Origin: Mediannikoviicoccus sp037890055
GTDB lineage: Bacteria > Bacillota > Clostridia > Tissierellales > Peptoniphilaceae
Direction: 5' to 3' (one strand)
Assembly: GCA_037890055.1 (NCBI GenBank)
Contig: JBBKBD010000005.1
Length of the DNA stretch: 64,000 bases
The translations under genes were made by a program, and so were the position numbers. The notes below the pieces were generated by a model. That model was given only the letters and a program-made list of their open reading frames with translations, made no database searches and was not told where the DNA came from. Shown here piece after piece: positions 18,982 through 26,897 of the stretch; within the stretch, counting starts at the first letter, position 1; each line of letters starts with the position of its first letter.

Positions 18982-20727
18982 ATGAAAGAATTAATTCACA
19001 AGTTATATTGGGTCGCTGGAAAAGAATCTTCCAAAATTAGCAAGATGTTTTTCTTTGAAGTATTAAAAAGTATATTTGAAGGAATATCCCTTGGAGCTAC
19101 AATGTTGCTTTTACTTAAAATATTTCAAAATATATTTGAAGGAAGAAATATTACACAAGAAGACATCTATGTAGTATTTGCAATAGCTCTACTAAGTGTA
19201 GTAGGGAAAATATTATCTAGTTATATGGCTGATAGAAATAAATACATCGCAACTTACAATATGGGAGCAGAAAATAGGCTATATATAGGTGATCAGCTAA
19301 AAAAAGTGAATATGGGATATTTTAGCAGTAATCGCCTTGGAAACATTTCAGGCGGATTAACCACAGTTATAGGTGAACTTGAAACCGTAGGAGTTAATAT
19401 AATAGAAACTTTATTTGTGGGAGTAATTCAAACTATAATAATGGCGATATTTATGATTCCGTTTGATATAGTTACAGGTTCTATAATTTTAGGAACTTTA
19501 TTCTTAGGAATGTTATGCAATGTTATCTTTCAAAAGAAATCAGATGAGTTGACTAAAAAATTACAAGCGTTAAAAATAAATCTAAACGCATCTACTTTAG
19601 AGTATGTTAAAGGTATTAGCGTCATTAAGTCGTTTGGAAAAAGTGGTGAAATGACTAAAGAATTGGACAGAGAGATTTATAAAAATAGAAGAGGCTTTAT
19701 AAATGTTGAAAAAACTGTAGCACCTGCTGCTTTGATATTTCTAATTATATTTAAATTAGGGATTTGTCTTATTATATTTTCAGCTATTTATAGATTTTGT
19801 ATAGGAGAAATTGATCACTATAAAGCTGTAATGCTTGTAGTGTCTAGTTTTATTGTTTTTTCTGGTTTTGAAATGGCTGGAAGTATGCAAAACGTTAGAG
19901 GAATAGCTATACAAAACTTGGATTCAATTGCTAAACTTAGGAATTTACCAACAATTTCAGAAGGCACAAGAACAAGCTTTGAAAAAGGAGATATAAATCT
20001 AAAGGACGTTGACTTCTCATATGACGAACAGAACTTATTTAACCGTTTAAATTTAGATATTCCAAAAGGTAAGACTACAGCAATTGTAGGTGGTTCTGGA
20101 AGTGGAAAAACAACACTTTGTAATTTGATAGCTAGATTTTGGGATGTAGATTCTGGAGAAATATTGATTGATGATAATAACATAAAAGATTTTAGGTATG
20201 ACAATCTGTTATCTAATTTCACTTTTGTTTTTCAAGACGTCTATTTATTTGATGACACTATAAAAAACAACATTAAGTTCGGAAATCCAGAAGCTAGTGA
20301 TGAGGAAGTTATTAATGTTGCTAAGCAAGCACAGTGTCATGAATTTATTATGAAGTTGTCAGATGGTTATGACACAGTTTTACAAGAGGGTGGTTCAAAT
20401 TTATCTGGAGGAGAGCGTCAGAGAATATCTATAGCAAGAGCTATGCTAAAACCAAGCAGAATTGTTATTCTTGACGAAGCTACTTCAAGTGTAGATCCAG
20501 AAAATGAACAACAACTTATAACTGCTTTAAACAATTTGTTAAAACATAAAACTGTAATTGTGATTGCACATAAACTTGGAACTATTAAAAATGCTGATCA
20601 AATTGTTGTTATGGATAAAGGAAATATTGAAAGTATTGGTAAACATAAAGAGCTTATGGAAAAATCACACATATACAAGAGTTTTATTGAGAAAAGAGAA
20701 AAAGCTACTGGTTGGAAAATTGAATAA
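18982..20727 (+). CDS. ABC half-transporter, partner of the preceding gene
   Basis: The 581-residue protein has the exporter-type layout, six membrane segments then an ATPase with Walker A GGSGSGKTT, Q-loop FVFQDVYLF, signature NLSGGERQR and Walker B IVILDEATSSVDP. Both members of the pair keep complete catalytic motifs, so both sites should hydrolyse ATP. The gene abuts the previous stop directly (TAA then ATG), and shares its GGGGTGAG site upstream. See the preceding gene for the likely transport role. Confidence 0.82.
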   Translation: MKELIHKLYWVAGKESSKISKMFFFEVLKSIFEGISLGATMLLLLKIFQNIFEGRNITQEDIYVVFAIALLSVVGKILSSYMADRNKYIATYNMGAENRLYIGDQLKKVNMGYFSSNRLGNISGGLTTVIGELETVGVNIIETLFVGVIQTIIMAIFMIPFDIVTGSIILGTLFLGMLCNVIFQKKSDELTKKLQALKINLNASTLEYVKGISVIKSFGKSGEMTKELDREIYKNRRGFINVEKTVAPAALIFLIIFKLGICLIIFSAIYRFCIGEIDHYKAVMLVVSSFIVFSGFEMAGSMQNVRGIAIQNLDSIAKLRNLPTISEGTRTSFEKGDINLKDVDFSYDEQNLFNRLNLDIPKGKTTAIVGGSGSGKTTLCNLIARFWDVDSGEILIDDNNIKDFRYDNLLSNFTFVFQDVYLFDDTIKNNIKFGNPEASDEEVINVAKQAQCHEFIMKLSDGYDTVLQEGGSNLSGGERQRISIARAMLKPSRIVILDEATSSVDPENEQQLITALNNLLKHKTVIVIAHKLGTIKNADQIVVMDKGNIESIGKHKELMEKSHIYKSFIEKREKATGWKIE

Positions 20728-20748
20728 AATTTAATAGAGGATGATTTT

Positions 20749-22113
20749 ATGAAACAAGATATGAAAGAACAATTATTAACAAAAAGACCTATAGATTTAC
20801 TTTTTCAATTATCTGTCCCTGCTGTAATAGGAATGATAGTAATAGGTCTTTATCCACTAATGGATGGAATTTTTGCAGGAAATATTATAGGACAAACAGC
20901 AATGACAGCTTGTGGTGTAGCTATGCCACTTACATTTTTCAATAGTGGTGTATCTACACTTATTGGTGTAGGTTCAGCATCGGTTTTATCAAGAGCTATA
21001 GGAAAGGGCGACAAAAAAACAGTTGATAAAATTATGGGGAATTTAATCTTTTGGGTTATTCTATTCTCATCAATTATTACAATAGGCGGAATTTTACTTG
21101 CACCACATTTTTTAGATATGGTTGGAGCAAGTGGAGAAATTAAAGAATATGGTATCAGATATTTACGAGTAATTTTCATTGGTTCTTTATTTGTAAACTT
21201 TACTCAATCAGCAAACATGGTTATGCGTGGAGAAGGGTTAATGAAAAAAGCAATGCTCATTATGGGGCTAGGGGCTTTTTTAAACATAATTCTTGATCCA
21301 ATTCTAATGAAATTAATGGGAAAATATGCGATTGAGGGGGCTGCACTTGCAACTATTACAGCACAATTTGTTCAAGCAATAATAACACTCTATTACTTCA
21401 AATATAAAAGTAAAGCAGTAAAAATAAATAAAATCAAACCTGATCAGGAAATAAAAAAAGAAATGTTTGGCGTAGGGTCATCTGCTATGATGATGCAAAT
21501 TTTATTCATGATTCAACAAACAATGCTATATAAAATGTCATTTAAATATGGCGGAGATACAAATGCTATCTTGATGGCAGCAACACTTAGAATATATGCC
21601 TTTTCATTCATTCCACTTTGGGGAATGAGTCAAGGTTTACAACCTGTAGTTGGTACAAATTTTGGAGCGAAAAAATACGACAGAGTAAAGGAAGCTATGA
21701 AAGTATTTTCTATCGGAGGATTAGTTCTTGCATCAATATTTTGGATACCAGCATTAGCATTTTCAAAGAATATTCTTTCTTTATTTGGAGTAGAAGAAAG
21801 TATTATAACTCAGGGAATAGGAAACTTTAGACTATTTTATTCTATCTTTATCCTATATGGAGTAATGGTAATGACTATAACATTCTTCCAATCAATAGGA
21901 AACGCAAAAAAAGCCGGCATAATAGTAATGCTAAGACAGTTATTTTTATTCGTACCTGCCATGATTATTTTACCAATGATATTTGGAGTTAAAGCAGTAT
22001 GGTTTGCAGAACCCCTTGTAGATTTAATTATGATAATAGCTGGTGTAGTAATGATGTTTGGGGAATTAAATAGGATGGATAAAATTAGTTTGAAAAATTC
22101 AAGTAATGAATAA
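20749..22113 (+). CDS. MATE-family efflux transporter
   Basis: The 454-residue protein has twelve predicted membrane segments in two halves, each starting with a MATE-like segment (PAVIGMIVIGLYPLMDGIFAG and, in the second half, GVGSSAMMMQILFMIQQT). SASVLSRAIGKGDKK and GTNFGAKKYDRVKEAMK are the conserved cytoplasmic loops. It exchanges sodium or protons for an organic compound. Being the last gene of the transport operon, it could have exported the siderophore product. It is intact, with AGAGGATG before the ATG. Confidence 0.85.
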   Translation: MKQDMKEQLLTKRPIDLLFQLSVPAVIGMIVIGLYPLMDGIFAGNIIGQTAMTACGVAMPLTFFNSGVSTLIGVGSASVLSRAIGKGDKKTVDKIMGNLIFWVILFSSIITIGGILLAPHFLDMVGASGEIKEYGIRYLRVIFIGSLFVNFTQSANMVMRGEGLMKKAMLIMGLGAFLNIILDPILMKLMGKYAIEGAALATITAQFVQAIITLYYFKYKSKAVKINKIKPDQEIKKEMFGVGSSAMMMQILFMIQQTMLYKMSFKYGGDTNAILMAATLRIYAFSFIPLWGMSQGLQPVVGTNFGAKKYDRVKEAMKVFSIGGLVLASIFWIPALAFSKNILSLFGVEESIITQGIGNFRLFYSIFILYGVMVMTITFFQSIGNAKKAGIIVMLRQLFLFVPAMIILPMIFGVKAVWFAEPLVDLIMIIAGVVMMFGELNRMDKISLKNSSNE

Positions 22114-22146
22114 TAAGTGGGTTTATTTAAAAGAATGGAGGGAAAT

Positions 22147-22215
22147 ATGCAAATAAATATAATTAAATTACATTTACCTTTTTTCTTTGGTTTACGCTGT
22201 TTACAAGTTAGATAA
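22147..22215 (+). CDS. Possible leader peptide (22 residues)
   Basis: A short frame, MQINIIKLHLPFFFGLRC plus four residues, has a strong GGAGGGAA site six bases or so before the ATG. It is followed by a terminator hairpin before the sigma-like gene. The layout, peptide then terminator then gene, is that of an attenuation leader. Without homology it stays tentative. Confidence 0.3.
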   Translation: MQINIIKLHLPFFFGLRCLQVR

Positions 22216-22267
22216 CTCAGTTAAAAAATTAAATAAAATTACTATTAGAAATAGTTTCTTTCATTCT

Positions 22268-22309
22268 AGAGGACTAACCATGCCCAAGAGCAGGAGTCCT
22301 CCTTTTTTT
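22268..22309 (+). terminator. Terminator or attenuator ahead of the sigma-like gene
   Basis: GAGGACT at 22269-22275 pairs with AGTCCTC at 22295-22301, followed by seven T. It lies 43 bp before the sigma-like gene. Confidence 0.75.
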
Positions 22310-22351
22310 GTCTGAAAACATAAAGACAAAAAAAGAATGGAGGAAACATAA

Positions 22352-22762
22352 ATGACAAAAGAATATTACCTTTATGTCGGTGGACAAAAAATCAAAGTAA
22401 GTGAGCAGATATACAAAGTCTATTGGCAAGAAAGAGAACACGAAAAATATTTAGAGCAGGTGGACAAGAAAAACCACTTGCTATTTTTTTCGTCTCTAAA
22501 TCACGATGGGAATTTTGAAGATAATCTAGAAGATAAAAATGTTGATGTTGAAAAAGTTGTAGCTACACAAATGATGATTGAAGCACTAAGAAATGCAATG
22601 TCAAAGTTAAATAAGGATGAACGGGAAATCATAGAAAGATTATATTTCAATGATGAAACACTTCGTGCAGTAGCAAAGACTAAAAATATCTCACATCCAA
22701 CTTTAATTAAAAGACGAGATAAGATTTTAGAAAAACTAAAGAAATTTATAGAAGAAATATAA
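22352..22762 (+). CDS. Sigma-70 region-4-like regulator of an integrative element
   Basis: The 136-residue protein has a short N-terminal part beginning MTKEYYLYVGGQKIKVSEQIYKVYW, then a helix-turn-helix of the sigma region 4 type: ALRNAMSKLNKDEREIIERLYFNDETLRAVAKTKNISHPTLIKRR in sequence. Such small sigma-like proteins sit just before the recombinase genes of Tn916/Tn1549-type elements and control excision or transfer genes. Here it lies between two hairpin terminators, upstream of three serine recombinases, which fits that role. Confidence 0.75.
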   Translation: MTKEYYLYVGGQKIKVSEQIYKVYWQEREHEKYLEQVDKKNHLLFFSSLNHDGNFEDNLEDKNVDVEKVVATQMMIEALRNAMSKLNKDEREIIERLYFNDETLRAVAKTKNISHPTLIKRRDKILEKLKKFIEEI

Positions 22763-22774
22763 TTTCTGGTTACC

Positions 22775-22826
22775 AAAGAGGGCAAATTTTCCTTTATAAA
22801 GTGAAGGGGAATTTTGTCCTCTTTTA
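22775..22826 (+). terminator. Terminator after the sigma-like gene
   Basis: AAAGAGG at 22775-22781 pairs with CCTCTTT at 22818-22824, with further pairing inside (AAATTTTCC region with GGGGAATTTTG). Confidence 0.75.
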
Positions 22827-23177
22827 TATAAAAAAGAAATTAATAGAAATTTGAACCTTGACAACTGAATAGACCAAGACAGGACATTAACCATTTGTGG
22901 AGCTTTATAATTTCTTCGCCATAACTTTTCTGCTGATAAGGATTTCGGTTTAAATAAATACTCTAGTTAAAAGAAGGATAAAAGAAAACGAGCGACAAAA
23001 AGAAATTATATATTCAGCCTAGGAAACTGATGCATTGAAGCAAATGGGGATAATGATACTTCTACAGTTGTTGCCGGCTCATCTTGAAAAGGGGCGGTGG
23101 TGAAATTCCAATGTCGTGACCTACACGCCTGTTAATGTCAAAAAACTTAAAAATATTGAAGATAAGGAGAAGGTATT
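22827..23177 (+). other. 350-bp non-coding stretch, richer in G and C than its surroundings, in the mobile element
   Basis: No plausible reading frame crosses this stretch. From about 23020 to 23145 the base composition rises in G and C and contains blocks such as GCCGGCTCATCTTGAAAAGG, GGGGCGGTGGTGAAATTCC and GTCGTGACCTACACGCC, unlike the AT-rich genes around it. That suggests a conserved structured RNA or a DNA site used by the element, such as a processing or recombination site. I cannot name a family. Confidence 0.35.
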
Positions 23178-23345
23178 ATGTGTGATGAACATAATATAAA
23201 TACAGAAATGAAAACAGATAAAAAAGATAAACAGATGATAAATCAAATTGATGGTTGGAATATAGAAGTTAAATTTAATGAAAATGGATTTAGTTTAGAA
23301 AATTTAGTAGAGGAATACATCAAAGAAAAATTTTCTGTCTATTAG
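23178..23345 (+). CDS. Small acidic/lysine-rich protein of the element (55 residues)
   Basis: The frame starts at ATG 23178 after AAGGAGAAGG and runs to TAG at 23345, encoding MCDEHNINTEMKTDKKDK, then QMINQIDGWNIEVKFNEN and an end EEYIKEKFSVY. The strong ribosome site supports translation. No domain is recognisable. Small accessory proteins of this kind, placed before recombinase genes, can be directionality factors, but nothing in the sequence proves it. Confidence 0.5.
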   Translation: MCDEHNINTEMKTDKKDKQMINQIDGWNIEVKFNENGFSLENLVEEYIKEKFSVY

Positions 23346-23387
23346 GAGCTGACAAAAAATATAAGGAGCGTTATAATATTTTTGTGG

Positions 23388-23439
23388 AAGCCTAACCTTG
23401 GTTTGATTTATTGTATGTAAATTGAACTAAAGGAGGCTT
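23388..23439 (+). promoter_or_regulatory. Hairpin that would hide the ribosome site of the first recombinase
   Basis: AAGCCT at 23388-23393 can pair with AGGCTT at 23434-23439; the 3' arm contains the end of the AAAGGAGG site used by the recombinase gene and is followed by T residues. It could act as translational lock or weak terminator. The stem is only 6-7 bp with a 40-base loop. Confidence 0.35.
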
Positions 23440-23443
23440 TTTT

Positions 23444-25162
23444 ATGTTTAAAAACAATTTAGCAAAAGAAAATTTGGCAGTTATGTATTTAAGATTATCA
23501 AAAGAAGATGGCGAAAAAACAGAAAGTAACTCTATATCCAATCAAAGAGAAATTATAGACTCTTATGCAAGAAAAAATCAAATTACAATTGTCAAAGAGT
23601 ATGTGGATGATGGGTATTCAGGTGCAAATTTTGATCGTCCCAATTTTAAAGAAATGATAAAGGCTGCCTATGATAGAAAGTTCAATACAATTATTGTAAA
23701 GGACTTATCAAGATTCGGAAGAGATTATATAGAAGCTGGAAAATATATTCAAAGAATATTTCCGGAAAACGGTATAAGATTTATATCAGTAAATGACAAT
23801 TACGATAGTAAAAGTGCAGATATAAACGATACACACCTTATACTTCCTATAAAAAACTTCATCAATGATAGTTATTGCCGAGATATTTCCAATAAGGTAA
23901 AAAGCTCTCAAAAGATAAAAAGAGAAAAAGGAGACTTTATCAGTGCTTTTGCACCTTATGGATATAAAAAGTCTGAGGAGAATAAAAACAAGTTAGTGAT
24001 TGATAAAGAGATATCGGATATTATCAAAAATATATTTGATATGAAACTCTTGGGATATTCCTCAAAGGCAATTGCAGATGAACTAAATCATTTAGGAGTT
24101 TTAACTCCAAGAAAATATAAAGAAAGTCAAGGATTTAAGTGTAATGGATTTCAAAATACAAAAGGTGGAACTTGGTCAGCAAAGACAGTAAATAGAATTA
24201 TAGAAAATGAAGTATATATTGGAAATACTTTACAAGGAAAGAGTGTTACTTTAAGTTATAAAAATAAAAAGCAGATAGAAAAAGAGAAAGAAGAATGGAT
24301 AAGAGTAGAAAATACCCATGAAGCAATTATAAGTAAAGAAGTTTTTACTATTGCAAATACTATGTTAAAAAGAGATTTGAATAATTCTCGTGGAAAGGAC
24401 AAAATTGATATTTTTACAGGAATGCTTTTTTGTAAAGAATGTGGAAGTTCTTTGATTAGAAGGACTGTAAAGTATAAAAAAAGAGAAGAGGTTTTCTATA
24501 TATGCTCAAAGTATAACAAGGAAAAATCTTGCACAAGACACAGCATAAAAGAAGAAACCTTGATAAAAGCAGTATCTAAAATAATGAAGTCCTACATTGA
24601 ATTTAATGAAAATCTATATTTTAAAGTTCAGCGTATAGATATAAATAAAAATTTGAAAGACAATCAAATTCCTATACTAAAACGAGAAAAAGCAATGACA
24701 GAAGAACTCTTATCTTCCCTATACCTTGACCTGAAAGAAGATGTTATTAGTAAAGAAGAATATCAACTTTTTAGAAAAAACTATACAGAGAAACTGACTA
24801 AATTAGATGAAAGTATCGAGTATAGATTGAAAAAACAGGAATATACTAAGGAGAAGATTGACAAAAATAAGAGTTGGATCATCGACATTAACAAGTATAA
24901 AAATTTATCGGAAATAGATAGATTGTCTGTTGTGATGCTCATTGATAAAATTTTTATTTCTGAAGATAAAACGATAGATGTTAGGTTTAATCATACCGAA
25001 GAATTGTCTTTACTTGAAGAAATGACAAAAATGGATAAGCCTGATATTAAATCTAACATCATAAAAAAGAAAAGTGTCTATATAAGTAGGAAGTCAAAAA
25101 CTATTCCCACTGTTATGAATAAAAGTCTTGTAAGTGCTGAAAGTGAGGTATGCTGTGGCTAG
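23444..25162 (+). CDS. Large serine recombinase 1 of a triple-recombinase module
   Basis: The 572-residue protein has an N-terminal resolvase domain with the nucleophile Ser19 in VMYLRLSKEDG, then VDDGYSGANFDRPNF and IIVKDLSRFGRDYIEAG with the catalytic arginine pair. A recombinase domain follows, and a zinc ribbon with FCKECGSSL (about 329-337) and a second CSKY...SCTRH pair, then a coiled coil. This is the TndX/TnpX type of transposase-integrase. AAAGGAGG lies seven bases before the ATG. The 3' end overlaps the next recombinase. Confidence 0.9.
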   Translation: MFKNNLAKENLAVMYLRLSKEDGEKTESNSISNQREIIDSYARKNQITIVKEYVDDGYSGANFDRPNFKEMIKAAYDRKFNTIIVKDLSRFGRDYIEAGKYIQRIFPENGIRFISVNDNYDSKSADINDTHLILPIKNFINDSYCRDISNKVKSSQKIKREKGDFISAFAPYGYKKSEENKNKLVIDKEISDIIKNIFDMKLLGYSSKAIADELNHLGVLTPRKYKESQGFKCNGFQNTKGGTWSAKTVNRIIENEVYIGNTLQGKSVTLSYKNKKQIEKEKEEWIRVENTHEAIISKEVFTIANTMLKRDLNNSRGKDKIDIFTGMLFCKECGSSLIRRTVKYKKREEVFYICSKYNKEKSCTRHSIKEETLIKAVSKIMKSYIEFNENLYFKVQRIDINKNLKDNQIPILKREKAMTEELLSSLYLDLKEDVISKEEYQLFRKNYTEKLTKLDESIEYRLKKQEYTKEKIDKNKSWIIDINKYKNLSEIDRLSVVMLIDKIFISEDKTIDVRFNHTEELSLLEEMTKMDKPDIKSNIIKKKSVYISRKSKTIPTVMNKSLVSAESEVCCG

Positions 25163-26897
25163 AACAAAAAACAGGCATATATCACAATCAGAAACAGAAG
25201 TTGGAAAAGTGATTGAAAAAATATACATTGCCGGTATTTATGCTAGATTATCACAGGAAAGAAAGGAAGCTTACAGGGATAAAAGTAATTCACTTGAAAT
25301 GCAGGAAGAACTTTGTATAAATGCTGCAGAAGAAAAAGATATAAAGATTTTAAGAGTATACAAGGACTATGAATATTCTGGAACAAATTTTAAAAGACCT
25401 GCATTTATTGAAATGATGGAAGATATTCGAACAGGCAGGATAAATTGTATTATAGTAAAAGATATGTCAAGGTTTGGTAGAGAGTATTTAGAAATCGCAA
25501 ACTATATCGAAAAAGTATTTCCGTTTTTGGGAGTTCGATTTATTTCCGTAAATGATAATCTAGATACTAAAGACGGTATAAAATCAGATCAGAGTTATGA
25601 AATAGCAATAAAAAATATCTTCAATGATTTATACGCAAAAGATATTTCAAAGAAAATAAAAGCCTCCAAAGAAATAAAAATGAAACAAGGGTCTTTTATA
25701 GGAGCGATGGCTCCGTATGGCTATAAGGTTGATAAAATTGATGGAAAAAGAGTTCTGGTGATGGACGAAAAGGCAGCAGATGTAGTAAGACTTATCTTTT
25801 ATATGGCAAGTCAAGGTAAATCCAATATGCAAATAGCAAGAGAATTGACTAAAACATATACGACACCTGATGAATATAAAAGAACAGGTAAAATTTTTAA
25901 GGATAAAGAAGATACAAAACAATGGGATATTTCTTATATATCAAAAATGCTTTCTGATGAAGTATATATTGGGAATTTGATTCAAAGAGTATACTCAAAT
26001 AGACATGATCCAAGTAGGAAAAGTAAGTTTCGTGATAAAGAAGAGTGGATTATAACAGAGAACACCCACGAAGGGTTAATAGACAAAACTACATTTGAAA
26101 ATATCAGAGAGATAAAGGAGAAAAAACAAAACTATCTACCTTACCATTCACTGAAAAACATAATAAAAGACGGAAAAGAAAATGTTGGAGTAAAAATTCA
26201 AAGAGATTATAAAAAAGAAGGAAAGTATGACGACCTCATACAATGCAGTGTTTGTGGTAGAAATTTGAAAAAACAATATGGACCACGAGGACTGAAATAT
26301 CATGATGAGATTTGCTATTGCTATTATTGTAAAGGTGGAGACAGATTAAAATTGGAAAAATCTCATGTCAGAATATATGAAACAGACCTCGACAAAATTT
26401 TAGTAGATACCTTAAAAAGACTGTTTTCAAGCTTTTATAAAAAGGATAAAAGATTACAACTAAAAATATATTTAGAAAATATAAGTGCTGAAAAGATAAA
26501 TCAAGTTTCTATAAAAACAGATGTAAATAATAAAAAGATTGCTTCTCTTAGGATCAATCTACAAGAACAATATGAAAACTATGTTAAAGGAGATATTCTT
26601 TTAAGTGATTTTAAAATAGAAAGTAAAAAAATAAATAATCAAATAAAAACCTTAAAAAATGAGTTAAAAGTTTTTGATGAAAGAATAAGAAATATAAAAA
26701 AGATAAAAAGAGAAATTATAGAATTTATAGATGTACTATTTTGCTGCTTGGATGCTAAAAGCATAGAAGTTGATAAAGAATTGGTCGATACATTAATTAG
26801 CCATATAGAAATATCAGAGTATAAGCAGGTTACCATATATTTTAAGTTTAAACTTGATAAAGATGTGGGAAAGCAGTTGGAGGTAGAGCATGAATAA
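25155..26897 (+). CDS. Large serine recombinase 2
   Basis: About 580 residues, beginning VARTKNRHISQSETEV when started at GTG 25155, five bases after AGTGAGGT; this start overlaps recombinase 1 by 8 bp. The resolvase domain has GIYARLSQERKEAYRDKSNS with the nucleophile Ser, then YSGTNFKRPAF and KDMSRFGREYLEIANY. The zinc ribbon is CSVCGRNLKKQYG with a following CYCYYCKGG. A coiled-coil region lies between the ribbon and the end. All catalytic residues I can identify are kept, so it is not a degenerate copy of recombinase 1. Confidence 0.88.
   Translation: MARTKNRHISQSETEVGKVIEKIYIAGIYARLSQERKEAYRDKSNSLEMQEELCINAAEEKDIKILRVYKDYEYSGTNFKRPAFIEMMEDIRTGRINCIIVKDMSRFGREYLEIANYIEKVFPFLGVRFISVNDNLDTKDGIKSDQSYEIAIKNIFNDLYAKDISKKIKASKEIKMKQGSFIGAMAPYGYKVDKIDGKRVLVMDEKAADVVRLIFYMASQGKSNMQIARELTKTYTTPDEYKRTGKIFKDKEDTKQWDISYISKMLSDEVYIGNLIQRVYSNRHDPSRKSKFRDKEEWIITENTHEGLIDKTTFENIREIKEKKQNYLPYHSLKNIIKDGKENVGVKIQRDYKKEGKYDDLIQCSVCGRNLKKQYGPRGLKYHDEICYCYYCKGGDRLKLEKSHVRIYETDLDKILVDTLKRLFSSFYKKDKRLQLKIYLENISAEKINQVSIKTDVNNKKIASLRINLQEQYENYVKGDILLSDFKIESKKINNQIKTLKNELKVFDERIRNIKKIKREIIEFIDVLFCCLDAKSIEVDKELVDTLISHIEISEYKQVTIYFKFKLDKDVGKQLEVEHE

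Noticed and set aside
19818..20222. A 134-codon frame on the - strand in the ABC transporter gene
   Set aside because: Antisense to the Walker A region of a recognised gene.
22850..22885. AACCTTGACAACTGAATA resembles the end of a 16S-23S rRNA spacer
   Set aside because: No rRNA or tRNA sequence lies on either side; the resemblance is short and likely chance.
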